This document shows, piece by piece, positions 1 through 6,875 of a stretch of 32,581 bases of DNA (its first letter is position 1; each line of letters begins with the position of its first letter). The DNA comes from a virus. The stretch lies in the IMG/VR virus record IMGVR_UViG_3300043449_001167, positions 1 through 32,581 of that record; one strand, given 5' to 3'. A program made the translations under genes and the position numbers. The notes beneath the pieces are model-generated. The model worked only from the letters and a program-made list of their open reading frames with translations, was not told where the DNA came from and did not search any database.

Positions 1-127
1 GGCAGTCCCTGAGCTGACGCCGGGATGGCTCGAGCCGGCCTGGGCCTCGGAACTCTGCGACCTGTGGGAGCGCGCCGTCGCAGGGGAACGGGTGCGGTGC
101 GTCGTTACCGTGCCGGTGCGGTTTGGG
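1..127. repeat. Left copy of 127-bp perfect inverted terminal repeat
   Basis: These bases are an exact reverse complement of 32455-32581; identity stops at base 128, where this copy has T and the other has A. The repeat lies inside the terminase ATPase gene at the right end. Here the same coding piece reads on the plus strand from base 2, runs up to the Phe-Gly before the Walker A Lys-Ser, and then passes into unrelated sequence, so it is a dead fragment. The length equals k=127, a common maximal assembler k-mer. An assembly artefact is therefore as likely as a real genomic end. Confidence 0.95.
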
Positions 128-148
128 TGCGTGCGAACTGACGCGCGG

Positions 149-556
149 TCAGGCGCCGAGGATGCGCGCTACCTGCGTAAGCTGCAGCGGCCTGCCAGTG
201 CGGCCTGTGTAGCCGTGTCGGGCGAGGGCGTCGACCACGGCGCGAAGCGATAGGCCGTTGCGCCGCAAAGCGCGAACGGCGGCAATGGTGGCTTGTTCGC
301 CCGCGTGCGGCACCAGCGTCTGGCCGTCCTCGCCGACGGCCATGCCGAACGGCGCCTCACCCGTTGCGAGCCCTGCGTCCCTTCGACGGCGTAATGCTTC
401 GCGCGTAAGTTCAGGCGTGCCCATGCGGACGCCGTGCGCTAGGCCGTGGCACTGCGCGCACAGAGGTACGGTGCGCGTCCCGCCTCGCGACCTGGGCACG
501 ACGTGATGGCCGTGGTGTGATGTCTGGCCGCACTCAAAGCAGGGAGGTCGTGTCAT
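149..556 (-). CDS. HNH endonuclease with recombinase-like C-terminal region
   Basis: This 135-residue protein starts with an HNH nuclease fold: CFEC near residues 7-10, then HHGHHVVPRSRGG and PLCAQCH, which match the zinc-binding Cys pairs and the His-Asn-His core. The second half (GEAPFGM, EDG, then GLSLRAVVDALARHGY and VARILG) resembles the helical Recombinase domain of large serine recombinases, but there is no resolvase catalytic domain. HNH proteins beside terminase genes are known to assist cos cleavage or packaging. If the ends of the window join, this gene lies directly upstream of the terminase ATPase on the same strand. It is the last of the left-end minus-strand genes. Confidence 0.8.
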   Translation of the reverse strand: MTRPPCFECGQTSHHGHHVVPRSRGGTRTVPLCAQCHGLAHGVRMGTPELTREALRRRRDAGLATGEAPFGMAVGEDGQTLVPHAGEQATIAAVRALRRNGLSLRAVVDALARHGYTGRTGRPLQLTQVARILGA

Positions 557-571
557 GCCATACCCGCCCGC

Positions 572-736
572 TCAGTACACCGCCCACACGTTCACGCCGT
601 CGGTCATCTCGGTCAGGTCGAACATGGCTTGCCACATGCACCAGCGGTGCGAGCCGGCGTTGCGCTTGTCGTCGCACACAAGCCGTCGCATCCGGCAGGC
701 GCGCCGCTTCTTCCGCAGTCGGTCACGCCGTCGCAT
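572..736 (-). CDS. Small basic hypothetical protein
   Basis: This 54-residue protein has a very basic N-terminus (MRRRDRLRKKRR) and several Cys residues, and ends in an aromatic stretch (DGVNVWAVY). Its ATG overlaps the end of the upstream HTH gene, whose stop is at 723-725, and the HNH gene starts 15 bases after its own stop. The reading frame is open further upstream, but that part would duplicate the HTH gene in another frame, so the internal ATG at 736 was chosen. No family was recognised. The spacing of Cys residues could bind a metal, but no clear zinc-finger pattern is visible. Confidence 0.5.
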   Translation of the reverse strand: MRRRDRLRKKRRACRMRRLVCDDKRNAGSHRWCMWQAMFDLTEMTDGVNVWAVY

Positions 737-926
737 CGGCCATCCGCGCTTGCACCCGCTCGAGCACCTTGCGGGCGACGCGGCCGTAGGGGTCGATAAG
801 GGCCTGCGCGGTCGAGTGTCCCATGTCGAGCGCACGCGCGACCTCGCGGTAGTTCGCGCCGTGCTGCAGGACGACGGCGACGCGCAGGTCGTGCGGCACG
901 GGGACCATCTCATTCTGGCCCCTCAC
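723..926 (-). CDS. Small helix-turn-helix protein
   Basis: This 67-residue protein contains a plausible helix-turn-helix (NYREVARALDMGHSTAQALI, about residues 25-44) followed by a charged C-terminal helix. Its ATG overlaps the stop of the upstream gene as ATGA at 923-926, which implies translational coupling. It may be a transcription regulator or a second DNA-recognition protein for packaging, since the group lies next to HNH and terminase genes if the genome is circular. No ligand-binding domain is present. Confidence 0.6.
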   Translation of the reverse strand: MRGQNEMVPVPHDLRVAVVLQHGANYREVARALDMGHSTAQALIDPYGRVARKVLERVQARMADATA

Positions 927-1153
927 GGCTCGTCATCCCCCCACGCGACGCCGGCCGCGACTCGAGCGACCGCCCTGCGCGACCGGCCAAACCGTCCGAG
1001 CATGGGAGGCCGAAGCGATGCGTCCGACGGCGCGGGCGGTGCCTCTGCGGCGGTCGGTGCGAGCGCATCGGGCGGCTCGGGCCGCAGGTAGTACCCGCCA
1101 GTCTCGCGGGCGAGCTGGCGCAGGTACAGCGAGCGGGCGCTACGGCGGGTCAT
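923..1153 (-). CDS. Hypothetical protein, 76 residues
   Basis: A short Arg- and Ala-rich protein with no recognised family. The support is positional: its ATG overlaps the upstream stop as ATGA at 1150-1153 and its own stop overlaps the next start as ATGA at 923-926, so it fits exactly in a chain of coupled genes. The middle is Pro/Ala-rich and low in complexity, flanked by Arg-rich ends. No membrane segment or signal peptide is seen. Confidence 0.5.
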   Translation of the reverse strand: MTRRSARSLYLRQLARETGGYYLRPEPPDALAPTAAEAPPAPSDASLRPPMLGRFGRSRRAVARVAAGVAWGDDEP

Positions 1154-1566
1154 CGCTCTCCTCCGGTCGCGTCGGTCAGTGCGCGGCAGGCGGCATACAC
1201 GAGCGCATCCGCGGCCTCCTGACCGAGCTCGACGCGCCAGTCGCGCGCGTCGGTCGCCAGGTCGAGTCGGCCGTATTGCGTGGCGCCCATGCGCAGGCGG
1301 TCGGCCACGTACAGCAGGACGCGCAGTTCGTCGTTGCCGAGGCTACGCGCGGCCTGGTCGAGCCCGGAAAGCAGCGCACGGCCGACGGCCTTGGCACGCT
1401 CCGGGTCGCGCCAGTCGCAGGTATCAACCGCGCCCGGCGTCGGGCAGTAGTCGCCGAGCCTGCGCAGCGACGTCGCGCGCTCCACCGGGCACGGCTCGAC
1501 GCCCGCGCGCTCGGACGGGATGCCGCACCATATGCATCGGCCCTGGGCGCACTCGTGTGCGTTCAT
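1150..1566 (-). CDS. Cys-rich protein with MazG-like C-terminal helix pair
   Basis: This 138-residue protein begins with a cluster of Cys residues (HECAQGRCIWCG, then two more within 40 residues), probably a zinc site. Its C-terminal half reads GATQYGRLDLATDARDW followed by ELGQEAADALVYAACRAL. This resembles the all-alpha NTP pyrophosphohydrolase (MazG-like) pattern of E-E-x-x-D helices seen in many phage proteins, although the acidic residues are incomplete. The start is the ATG overlapping the upstream stop as ATGA at 1563-1566. The open frame extends to 2157, but that extension lies under other genes. The enzymatic role is an inference. Confidence 0.6.
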   Translation of the reverse strand: MNAHECAQGRCIWCGIPSERAGVEPCPVERATSLRRLGDYCPTPGAVDTCDWRDPERAKAVGRALLSGLDQAARSLGNDELRVLLYVADRLRMGATQYGRLDLATDARDWRVELGQEAADALVYAACRALTDATGGER

Positions 1567-1790
1567 GCCCCGACCCGCCCCCGCGCGCCCTCGACGGCTG
1601 CGCGCAGTTCGGCGTCCTCCGCGCGCCAGCGGAGAAGCGTCCGTTCGGGGACTCCTAGCTGTGCGGCGACCTGCGCCATCGGCAGGTCGAGCGCGGCGAC
1701 GCGAGCCACTTCGGAGATGGCCTTCGCGCGTGTCTCGGGATCCTGAAGCTGCGCAGAAAGGCGCGCGGTTGTGCGACTCGGCTTCGGCAT
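1563..1790 (-). CDS. Helix-turn-helix protein, candidate small terminase subunit
   Basis: This 75-residue protein contains a homeodomain-like helix-turn-helix (MAQVAAQLGVPERTLLRWRA, about residues 37-56) followed by an acidic helix AELRAAVEGARG. That layout resembles the DNA-binding N-terminus of small terminase subunits and of insertion-element HTH proteins. It is the first gene of the left minus-strand group and faces the divergent control region. Being upstream of HNH, and of TerL if the ends join, favours the terminase reading, but it lacks an oligomerisation domain of normal size. A transcriptional regulator remains possible. Confidence 0.6.
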   Translation of the reverse strand: MPKPSRTTARLSAQLQDPETRAKAISEVARVAALDLPMAQVAAQLGVPERTLLRWRAEDAELRAAVEGARGRVGA

Positions 1791-1834
1791 GTCTGCATCG
1801 TACCAGGCACGCCGCGCGCGCGGTCACGGTGCCC

Positions 1835-1847
1835 GCCACGGTGTCCG
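1835..1847 (+). repeat. 13-mer GCCACGGTGTCCG, copy 1
   Basis: This 13-mer occurs also at 31102-31114 (same strand) and 9664-9676 (opposite strand). Here it is in the divergent control region. Confidence 0.5.
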
Positions 1848-1872
1848 CGTACAGCCGACGGACGATGCGCGG

Positions 1873-1908
1873 ACAAGAATCGCACACCACGTGTCGTTTT
1901 ATTCTTGT
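1873..1908. promoter_or_regulatory. Dyad operator candidate
   Basis: ACAAGAAT (1873-1880) and ATTCTTGT (1901-1908) are perfect inverted arms. The palindrome CACGTG (1888-1893) sits between them on exactly the same centre, 1890.5. The arms overlap the -35-like hexamers of both proposed promoters. A dimeric or tetrameric repressor binding here could block both directions. No obvious repressor gene flanks it, apart from the HTH protein starting at 1790. Confidence 0.6.
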
Positions 1909-1983
1909 ACGGCGGACATCGTGTCCGTATGGTTCTGTTCGTCCGGTGGCGATGGCGCCGCGGACGCACAGGGAGACGACACC

Positions 1984-2223
1984 ATGACGACCTGCACGAC
2001 GACCACGACGACGATCACGGCGACTTCGGAGACCTTCGCGCCCGACCCGCTCGCGTACGACCGGACCAGCAGCGAAGACTATCGCGACGCGATCCAGCAC
2101 ATCCGCTCGGCCCGTAAGGCGCGCGCGGTCGGCGACGCCGAAGGCGAGCGGTTCCACGTCGCGATGGCTCGCATGTTCCGTGCGTGGGCGCGCACGACCA
2201 TCGCGCTGCGGGGTGCGCGGTGA
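1984..2223 (+). CDS. Hypothetical protein, first gene of early operon
   Basis: This 79-residue protein has a Thr-rich N-terminus and a charged helical C-terminal half (about residues 30-75). The start is the ATG at 1984, preceded by GGGAG 8-12 bases upstream. The frame stays open further upstream, but that stretch covers the control region. The next gene starts at an overlapping GTGA. No family was recognised. Confidence 0.6.
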   Translation: MTTCTTTTTTITATSETFAPDPLAYDRTSSEDYRDAIQHIRSARKARAVGDAEGERFHVAMARMFRAWARTTIALRGAR

Positions 2224-2417
2224 CCCCGCGGCGAGTGATGGCCCCGGTGCCGCGCTGCTGCGGCCCGGTGCCTGGCGCTAACCGGCGCATCGCTGATATC
2301 GAAGCCGAGCGCGCGGAGGCTCGGCTGGTGCGTGAGCAGATTGTCGCCGACTGGTGTGGGGCGGCGTTCATGGCCGCCTGCCTTGCCGCATCCATCGCCC
2401 TCGAGGTGACGCGGTGA
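2220..2417 (+). CDS. Small protein with C-terminal membrane segment
   Basis: This 65-residue protein begins at a GTG that overlaps the previous stop as GTGA (2220-2223); an ATG at 2238 is an alternative. A charged helix (about residues 22-42) is followed by a hydrophobic stretch rich in Ala (AAFMAACLAASIALEV) that could span the membrane once. The next gene again starts in a GTGA overlap. The role is unknown; tail-anchored early phage proteins of this size are common. Confidence 0.5.
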   Translation: MTPRRVMAPVPRCCGPVPGANRRIADIEAERAEARLVREQIVADWCGAAFMAACLAASIALEVTR

Positions 2418-2590
2418 GCCGGCCGCTGGACGACGTGGACCCGCGCGACGACGAGCGCGCGGATGCGGAGCGCGACGCCTGGGATGACGTGAAGGGCGAG
2501 CGAGAGGACTGCCGTCGGTGCGGCGGGTCAGGCGGTGGGCCAGACGTGGCGCTGCGGTGCATCGCGTGCGGAGGTAGGGGGCGACGATGA
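2414..2590 (+). CDS. Small zinc-ribbon protein (DnaJ-type CxxCxG)
   Basis: This 58-residue protein has an acidic first half (many Asp/Glu/Arg) and a C-terminal pair of CRRCGGSGG and CIACGGRG motifs. These resemble the CxxCxGxG zinc modules of DnaJ and of many small phage proteins. It starts at a GTG overlapping the previous stop (GTGA, 2414-2417) and its stop overlaps the next ATG at 2587. Zinc binding is inferred from the four Cys residues. The partner is unknown. Confidence 0.6.
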   Translation: MSRPLDDVDPRDDERADAERDAWDDVKGEREDCRRCGGSGGGPDVALRCIACGGRGRR

Positions 2591-2964
2591 GCGACTACAG
2601 GACGATGTTTGACAACGACTATCTCGGTAGCTGGGACCTCGACAGCCGAGACGTGACGGTGACGATCGCGCGCGTGGTCGCCAAGACCATTCAGGGCGAC
2701 GGCGGCAAGTCTGACCGTAAGCCGGTTGTGTACTTCAAGAGGGCCGACGGAACCGAGTCGCCGAAGGGTCTGGTCTTGAACAAGACGAACGGTCGAACGG
2801 TCGCGTCGCTGTACGGCCCAAAGGTCGAAGCGTGGGCCGGGAAGCGCATCACGCTGTACCCGACGACCACGACGGTCGGCCGGGAGACGCGCGAGTGCAT
2901 CCGCGTGCGGCCGGTCGTGCCAACCGAGAGGGCGGCGGGGGGCAGCGATGTCGAGGCGCCGTGA
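2587..2964 (+). CDS. Conserved phage protein of unknown function
   Basis: This 125-residue protein starts at an ATGA overlap with the zinc-ribbon gene. The middle part is beta-rich (DVTVTIARVV, KPVVYFKRA, GLVLNKTN, then a GKRITLYPT stretch and CIRVRPVVP), a look that I associate with a family commonly found near phage recombination genes. It lies three genes before the exonuclease's partner helicase, so a role in single-strand DNA handling is conceivable. I cannot name a domain, and no catalytic residues stand out. Confidence 0.65.
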   Translation: MSDYRTMFDNDYLGSWDLDSRDVTVTIARVVAKTIQGDGGKSDRKPVVYFKRADGTESPKGLVLNKTNGRTVASLYGPKVEAWAGKRITLYPTTTTVGRETRECIRVRPVVPTERAAGGSDVEAP

Positions 2965-3403
2965 CGCAGAGCTCGCTCGAGCTCGCGCGGTTCGGCAAAT
3001 GCGGCGCGACGCTGGCGCGTGCGTCGACTGCGCAGCCGAGCACGACGGGCGACGCGCGACGTGCGCGCCGTGCGCCCGCAGGCGCGCCGAGCGTGCGGCT
3101 GCGCTGGTCGCTCGTCGGCGAGCGGCTGGGCAGTGCATCCGATGCCGAACGCCGACCACGAGTTGCTGGTGCGAGGCGTGCGCTGCGGCGAACGCGCGCC
3201 GCAGTGCGGCCAGGCACGTCGAGCTGAAGACGCTCGGCCTCTGCACGGGCTGCCAGACGCCGCTGGCTGACGACTACATGTACTTGGCCTGCGAGCCATG
3301 CCGACGCACGGCCGCGGACCACTGCCTGAGATGGAAACGACGGAAGGCCGCACATGCCGCACAGGCCGCACAGGCCGCGCGCGCGCCCAAGGGAGACCGA
3401 TAA
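2948..3403 (+). CDS. Cys-rich zinc-finger-like protein
   Basis: This 151-residue protein carries four Cys-x-x-Cys clusters spread over about residues 24-120 (CVDC, CAPC, CIRC, then CEAC, CTGC and CEPC), separated by Arg/Ala-rich helices, and ends in a basic Ala-rich tail. Such proteins usually bind two or more zinc ions and nucleic acid. The start ATG lies 17 bases inside the previous gene, in another frame. The exonuclease gene begins two bases after its TAA stop. Confidence 0.6.
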   Translation: MSRRRDAELARARAVRQMRRDAGACVDCAAEHDGRRATCAPCARRRAERAAALVARRRAAGQCIRCRTPTTSCWCEACAAANARRSAARHVELKTLGLCTGCQTPLADDYMYLACEPCRRTAADHCLRWKRRKAAHAAQAAQAARAPKGDR

Positions 3404-3405
3404 CC

Positions 3406-4197
3406 ATGACCACCATCCCCTCCGATAGCCGAGATACCGACTACCGCCTCCGCTTCTCGCACTTGAAGAAGCTCGCCCAGTCCCCCGCGCACTTCCGCGC
3501 CGCCGTCGACGCGACCGAGTCGTACGACTCGCCGGCCATGCGACTCGGCCGCCTGGTCCACACTCTTGTCCTCGGCGGACCGGAGGTCGCGGTCTACGAC
3601 GGCGAGCGGCGCGGCAAGGCGTGGCAGGAGTTCAAGGCCGCGCACGACGGGCAGGAGATCGTCACCATCTCGGAGCACGAGAAGGCCGCAGCGATCGCCC
3701 GCGCCGTCACCGATGACCCGGTCGCCGCGCGCTACCTGCTGCGACCTGACGCAGTGACCGAGCAGCGCATCGAATGGGATCTCGACGGCCGGCCGTGCTC
3801 GTCGACGCCCGACTTTGTCAGCCGCGCCGACTCGCTGCTCGTCGACCTAAAGACGTCGCAGACCAGCGAGCCCGGACGATTCGGTCGACTGGCGATCGCG
3901 ATGCATTACCACGCGCAGCTGGCGTTCTATCGCTGGGCACTCGAGGTGTCGCAGGGGTGGCGCCCGGCAACGTGCGTGCTGGTCGCCGTCGAGACCGCGG
4001 CGCCGTACCCGGTGACCGTCCACGTCCTGACCGATCGGGCACTCGACGAGGGCGAGAAGCTGTGCCGCGCGTGGCTGGAGAGGCTGGCCGTGTGCGAGGC
4101 GTCGAACGCGTGGCCTGGGTACACGCAGGCGGCGCTGGACCTCGACTGCGAGCCGGCGCTCGCGCTCTCGATCGACGGCGAAGAGGTGGAGCTGTGA
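3406..4197 (+). CDS. PD-(D/E)XK exonuclease, RecE/exonuclease VIII-like
   Basis: This 263-residue protein matches the PDDEXK family related to the C-terminal nuclease of RecE. It has SPAMRLGRLVHTLVLGG (about 42-58), then STPDFVS with the metal-binding Asp136, and LLVDLKTSQ with Asp147 and Lys149 forming the D-x-K core. Such enzymes resect double-stranded DNA 5' to 3' to feed phage single-strand annealing. No RecT/Erf/Red-beta annealase was recognised in the window, so the partner is missing or is one of the unknown genes upstream. GGGAGA precedes the ATG. The helicase start overlaps its stop as GTGA. Confidence 0.85.
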   Translation: MTTIPSDSRDTDYRLRFSHLKKLAQSPAHFRAAVDATESYDSPAMRLGRLVHTLVLGGPEVAVYDGERRGKAWQEFKAAHDGQEIVTISEHEKAAAIARAVTDDPVAARYLLRPDAVTEQRIEWDLDGRPCSSTPDFVSRADSLLVDLKTSQTSEPGRFGRLAIAMHYHAQLAFYRWALEVSQGWRPATCVLVAVETAAPYPVTVHVLTDRALDEGEKLCRAWLERLAVCEASNAWPGYTQAALDLDCEPALALSIDGEEVEL

Positions 4198-5567
4198 CTT
4201 ACGATGCGTTCCTCGCGCGTAAGGCGTACGCCGCGCCACCCGTCGGGCTTACGGAAGTGCCGACATTGAACGCCGCACTGTTTCCGTACCAGAGCGACAT
4301 CGTCGCATGGGCGCTGCGACGCGGACGCGCTGCGGTGTTCGCTGATTGCGGCATGGGCAAGACCCTCATGCAGCTGGAATGGGCGAGACACGTCCCAGGA
4401 AAGGTCATCATTCTCACGCCGCTGGCTGTTGCCGCGCAGACGGCGGCAGAGGCGGTCCGCTTCGGGATTGATGCGGCGGTGTCTCGAGACGGGTCGGTGA
4501 CGGGGCAGATTACGATCGCCAACTACGAGATCCTTCATAAGTTCGACTGCAGCCAGTTCGCGGGCGTAGTTCTCGACGAGTCATCGATTCTGAAGGCGTA
4601 TGACAGCAAGACTCGCACGGCGATCATCGACGCATTCGGCCGCACGCCGTTTCGACTTGCCTGCACTGCGACTCCCGCGCCGAACGACCACGTCGAGCTC
4701 GGCAACCATGCGGAGTTCCTGGGAGTCATGCTTCGCCAGGAGATGCTCGCTACGTTCTTCTGCCACGACGGGGGAGAGACGCAGGTGTGGCGGTTGAAGG
4801 GGCACGCCGAGGATGACTTCTGGCGATGGGTAGCGTCATGGGCCGCGATGGTCCGCCGCCCTTCCGACCTCGGATACTCCGATGATGGATTCACGCTTCC
4901 GACACTGACGGTGCATGAGCACATCATGCCCAGTGGCGTGAAACAGGAAGGATCCCTCTTCGCCGTGTCCGCAGACACGCTGGCGGATCAGCGTGCGGCG
5001 AGGAAAGCCACGATGCATGCGCGCGTCGCTCGCGTTGCCGAGCTGGTTGCGGCCGAGACTGACGAGCCATGGCTGATCTGGTGCGAACTGAATGCGGAAG
5101 GCGATGCTCTTGCTGATTCGATTGCAGGGGCCGTCCAAGTGGCTGGTGCCGACTCAGAGGACGCCAAGGAGTCGCGGATGCTTGGGTTCAGTGGCGGCGC
5201 ACACCGAGTGCTTGTCACGAAGCCGAGCATCGCCGGGTTCGGCATGAACTGGCAGCACTGCGCCCGGATGGCATTCGTCGGTCTCTCGCACAGCTACGAG
5301 CAGTTCTATCAGGCCGTTCGTCGATGTTGGCGGTTCGGCCAGTCGCGCGACGTCCACGTCCACGTCGTCACCACAGACGTCGAGGAGGCGGTTCTCCGCA
5401 ACATCAAGCGGAAGCAGAAGGACCACGACGTCATGGCGTCGTCGATGGTCGACCACATGACGGACACGATGCGCCGTGAGATTAGCGGGACGTCGCGGCA
5501 GACGACTGCTTACTCGGCGCGCAACGAGATGAAGATCCCATCGTGGATCGGCAGGGAGGACGCATGA
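4194..5567 (+). CDS. SNF2-family DEAD-like helicase
   Basis: This 457-residue superfamily 2 ATPase has Walker A CGMGKT (about 52-57), Walker B LDESS (about 127-131), motif III TATP (158-161) and a C-terminal motif VI QAVRRCWRFGQ near residue 395. These define the SNF2-like helicases found in phage replication and recombination modules, where they translocate on duplex DNA and remodel protein-DNA complexes. The start is a GTG overlapping the exonuclease stop, and its own stop overlaps the methyltransferase ATG. It is somewhat shorter than cellular SNF2 proteins and has no accessory domain. The longer open frame from 3774 is antisense-free but spurious. Confidence 0.9.
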   Translation: MTYDAFLARKAYAAPPVGLTEVPTLNAALFPYQSDIVAWALRRGRAAVFADCGMGKTLMQLEWARHVPGKVIILTPLAVAAQTAAEAVRFGIDAAVSRDGSVTGQITIANYEILHKFDCSQFAGVVLDESSILKAYDSKTRTAIIDAFGRTPFRLACTATPAPNDHVELGNHAEFLGVMLRQEMLATFFCHDGGETQVWRLKGHAEDDFWRWVASWAAMVRRPSDLGYSDDGFTLPTLTVHEHIMPSGVKQEGSLFAVSADTLADQRAARKATMHARVARVAELVAAETDEPWLIWCELNAEGDALADSIAGAVQVAGADSEDAKESRMLGFSGGAHRVLVTKPSIAGFGMNWQHCARMAFVGLSHSYEQFYQAVRRCWRFGQSRDVHVHVVTTDVEEAVLRNIKRKQKDHDVMASSMVDHMTDTMRREISGTSRQTTAYSARNEMKIPSWIGREDA

Positions 5568-6457
5568 ACATCATCAACCAGGCCATTTCCGATCACTTCG
5601 CCGCGTACCACGGAGATTGCGTGGACGTTGTCCGCGGGCTACCGGACAACAGCGTCCACTTCACGGTCTTCTCGCCGCCGTTCGCGTCGCTGTACACGTA
5701 CAGCAACTCCGACCGCGACATGGGCAACTGCAGGACGCACGCGGAGTTCTACGAGCACTTCTCGCACTTGGTCCCGGAGCTGCTGCGAGTAACGAAGCCT
5801 GGGCGGCTGTTGTCGTTTCACTGCATGAACCTGCCGACCAGCAAGGAGCGGGACGGTTACATCGGGATCACGGACTTCCGCGGCATCTTGATCAAGGCGT
5901 TTCAGGATGCGGGGTGGATATATCACTCCGAGGTCTGCATCTGGAAAGACCCCGTCACGGCGATGCAGAGGACGAAAGCACTCGGTCTGCTTCACAAACA
6001 GATCAAGAAGGATTCGTGCATGTCTCGCCAGGGCATCCCTGACTTCCTCGTGACGATGCGAAAGCCTGGCGACAACCCCGAGCGAGTGACGCACACGAAC
6101 GAAGATTTCCCCGTAGACCTCTGGCAGAAGTACGCATCGCCCGTCTGGATGGACATCAATCCGTCCGATACGTTGCAGAAGGAGTCCGCGCGCGAGGAAA
6201 AGGACGAGAGGCACATTTGTCCGCTCCAACTCGACGTCATCCGTCGCGCACTCAAGCTGTGGACGAACCCTGGCGATACGGTTCTCTCGCCTTTCATGGG
6301 CATCGGGTCGGAGGGCTATGTCGCCCTGGAACAAGGCCGAAGGTTCGTCGGGGCAGAACTGAAGGAGTCGTACTGGAAGCAGGCCGTCGCGAACTTGCGC
6401 GGGATTGAACCAGGTGCGAAGGGCGAACAGATCAGCATGTTCGGGAGGGGCGAGTGA
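5564..6457 (+). CDS. Site-specific DNA methyltransferase (beta class, N4-C or N6-A)
   Basis: This 297-residue protein has the catalytic motif SPPF at 37-40 near the N-terminus and the AdoMet-binding motif I region near the C-terminus (DTVLSPFMGIGSEGY, then RRFVGAELKESY). This order is typical of beta-class amino-methyltransferases. SPP(F/Y) favours N4-cytosine methylation, but N6-adenine is not excluded. No cognate restriction enzyme is seen, so it is probably an orphan that protects or marks phage DNA. GGGAGGA precedes the ATG, which overlaps the helicase stop as ATGA (5564-5567). Confidence 0.9.
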   Translation: MNIINQAISDHFAAYHGDCVDVVRGLPDNSVHFTVFSPPFASLYTYSNSDRDMGNCRTHAEFYEHFSHLVPELLRVTKPGRLLSFHCMNLPTSKERDGYIGITDFRGILIKAFQDAGWIYHSEVCIWKDPVTAMQRTKALGLLHKQIKKDSCMSRQGIPDFLVTMRKPGDNPERVTHTNEDFPVDLWQKYASPVWMDINPSDTLQKESAREEKDERHICPLQLDVIRRALKLWTNPGDTVLSPFMGIGSEGYVALEQGRRFVGAELKESYWKQAVANLRGIEPGAKGEQISMFGRGE

Positions 6458-6732
6458 TGGACCCCGATGTCTTCAGCGCTGCCCGCGAGCGCAAGCTCGC
6501 ATCGCTCGCCAAGACGGCCGGCGCGTCCGCCTCGGGAGAGCCGAACCTACGCCGGCAGGAGTGCGAGGCGTTGCTCGCGAAGTTCCCATCGTTCAGCGAC
6601 GCGATCGACTACGCGACGGCCGTCCGATGCGCCATCCGCACGGCGCTTGCCAAGGGCGGCGCGGAGGCCGCACACGGCGAGCGTAGGCGCCAGCGCCAGC
6701 AGCTCGGCCCGGCCGGCGGGGGCGCGCCGTGA
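6457..6732 (+). CDS. Hypothetical protein, 91 residues
   Basis: A helical protein with a basic, Gln/Gly-rich tail. The ATG at 6457 shares its A with the methyltransferase TGA; a GTG at 6454 overlapping that stop would add one residue. The stop overlaps the next GTG start at 6729. The pattern LRRQECEALLAKFPSFSDAI looks helical but matches no family I recognise. Confidence 0.55.
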   Translation: MDPDVFSAARERKLASLAKTAGASASGEPNLRRQECEALLAKFPSFSDAIDYATAVRCAIRTALAKGGAEAAHGERRRQRQQLGPAGGGAP

Positions 6733-6875
6733 ACCCGCACGCCCCCACGGCGACGGCCGAGCGACTGCGCGACTTGGCCGAACGCATCATGCAGTCCGCT
6801 ACGTTGGACCCCGCCGACCGGCGCATCATCGCTGCGGCTCTTGAAACGATCGCGAGGTGGCTTGATGCGCGCTAA
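6729..6875 (+). CDS. Small helical hypothetical protein
   Basis: This 48-residue protein starts at a GTG that overlaps the previous stop (GTGA, 6729-6732) and ends in TAA at 6873-6875. It contains two short amphipathic helices (TAERLRDLAERIM and DRRIIAAALETIARWLDAR). It overlaps the start of the next gene by 11 bases. Small helical proteins with this pattern are common in phage early operons. The function is unknown. Confidence 0.5.
   Translation: MNPHAPTATAERLRDLAERIMQSATLDPADRRIIAAALETIARWLDAR

Larger units (their letters stand above)
1791..1983. promoter_or_regulatory. Divergent intergenic control region
   Basis: This is the only place where the two operons diverge, so promoters for the leftward and rightward genes should lie here. 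It contains the dyad listed separately. On the plus strand TTGTAC (1905-1910) and TATGGT (1929-1934), 18 bases apart, are a weak sigma70-like pair. On the minus strand TTGTCC (1871-1876) and a TGTACG 17 bases further are a poorer mirror image. The 13-mer GCCACGGTGTCCG at 1835-1847 recurs twice elsewhere. Promoter assignment is by pattern only. Confidence 0.45.

Noticed and set aside
1-148. True terminal inverted repeats of protein-primed replication
   Set aside because: There is no DNA polymerase B or terminal protein gene, the repeat is part of a coding sequence, and its length coincides with an assembler k-mer.
149-556. Integrase or serine recombinase
   Set aside because: Only the helical Recombinase-type segment is present; the resolvase catalytic domain with its Ser is missing, and the N-terminus is an HNH nuclease.
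1567-2157. N-terminal extension of the MazG-like protein (335 codons)
   Set aside because: It covers the TerS-like gene, the divergent control region and the first early gene and is Arg-rich. The internal ATG at 1566 has the usual ATGA overlap.
3774-4193. Upstream extension of the helicase frame (597 codons in total)
   Set aside because: The extension overlaps the exonuclease in another frame and is Arg-rich without motifs. The GTG at 4194 overlaps the exonuclease stop as in neighbouring genes.
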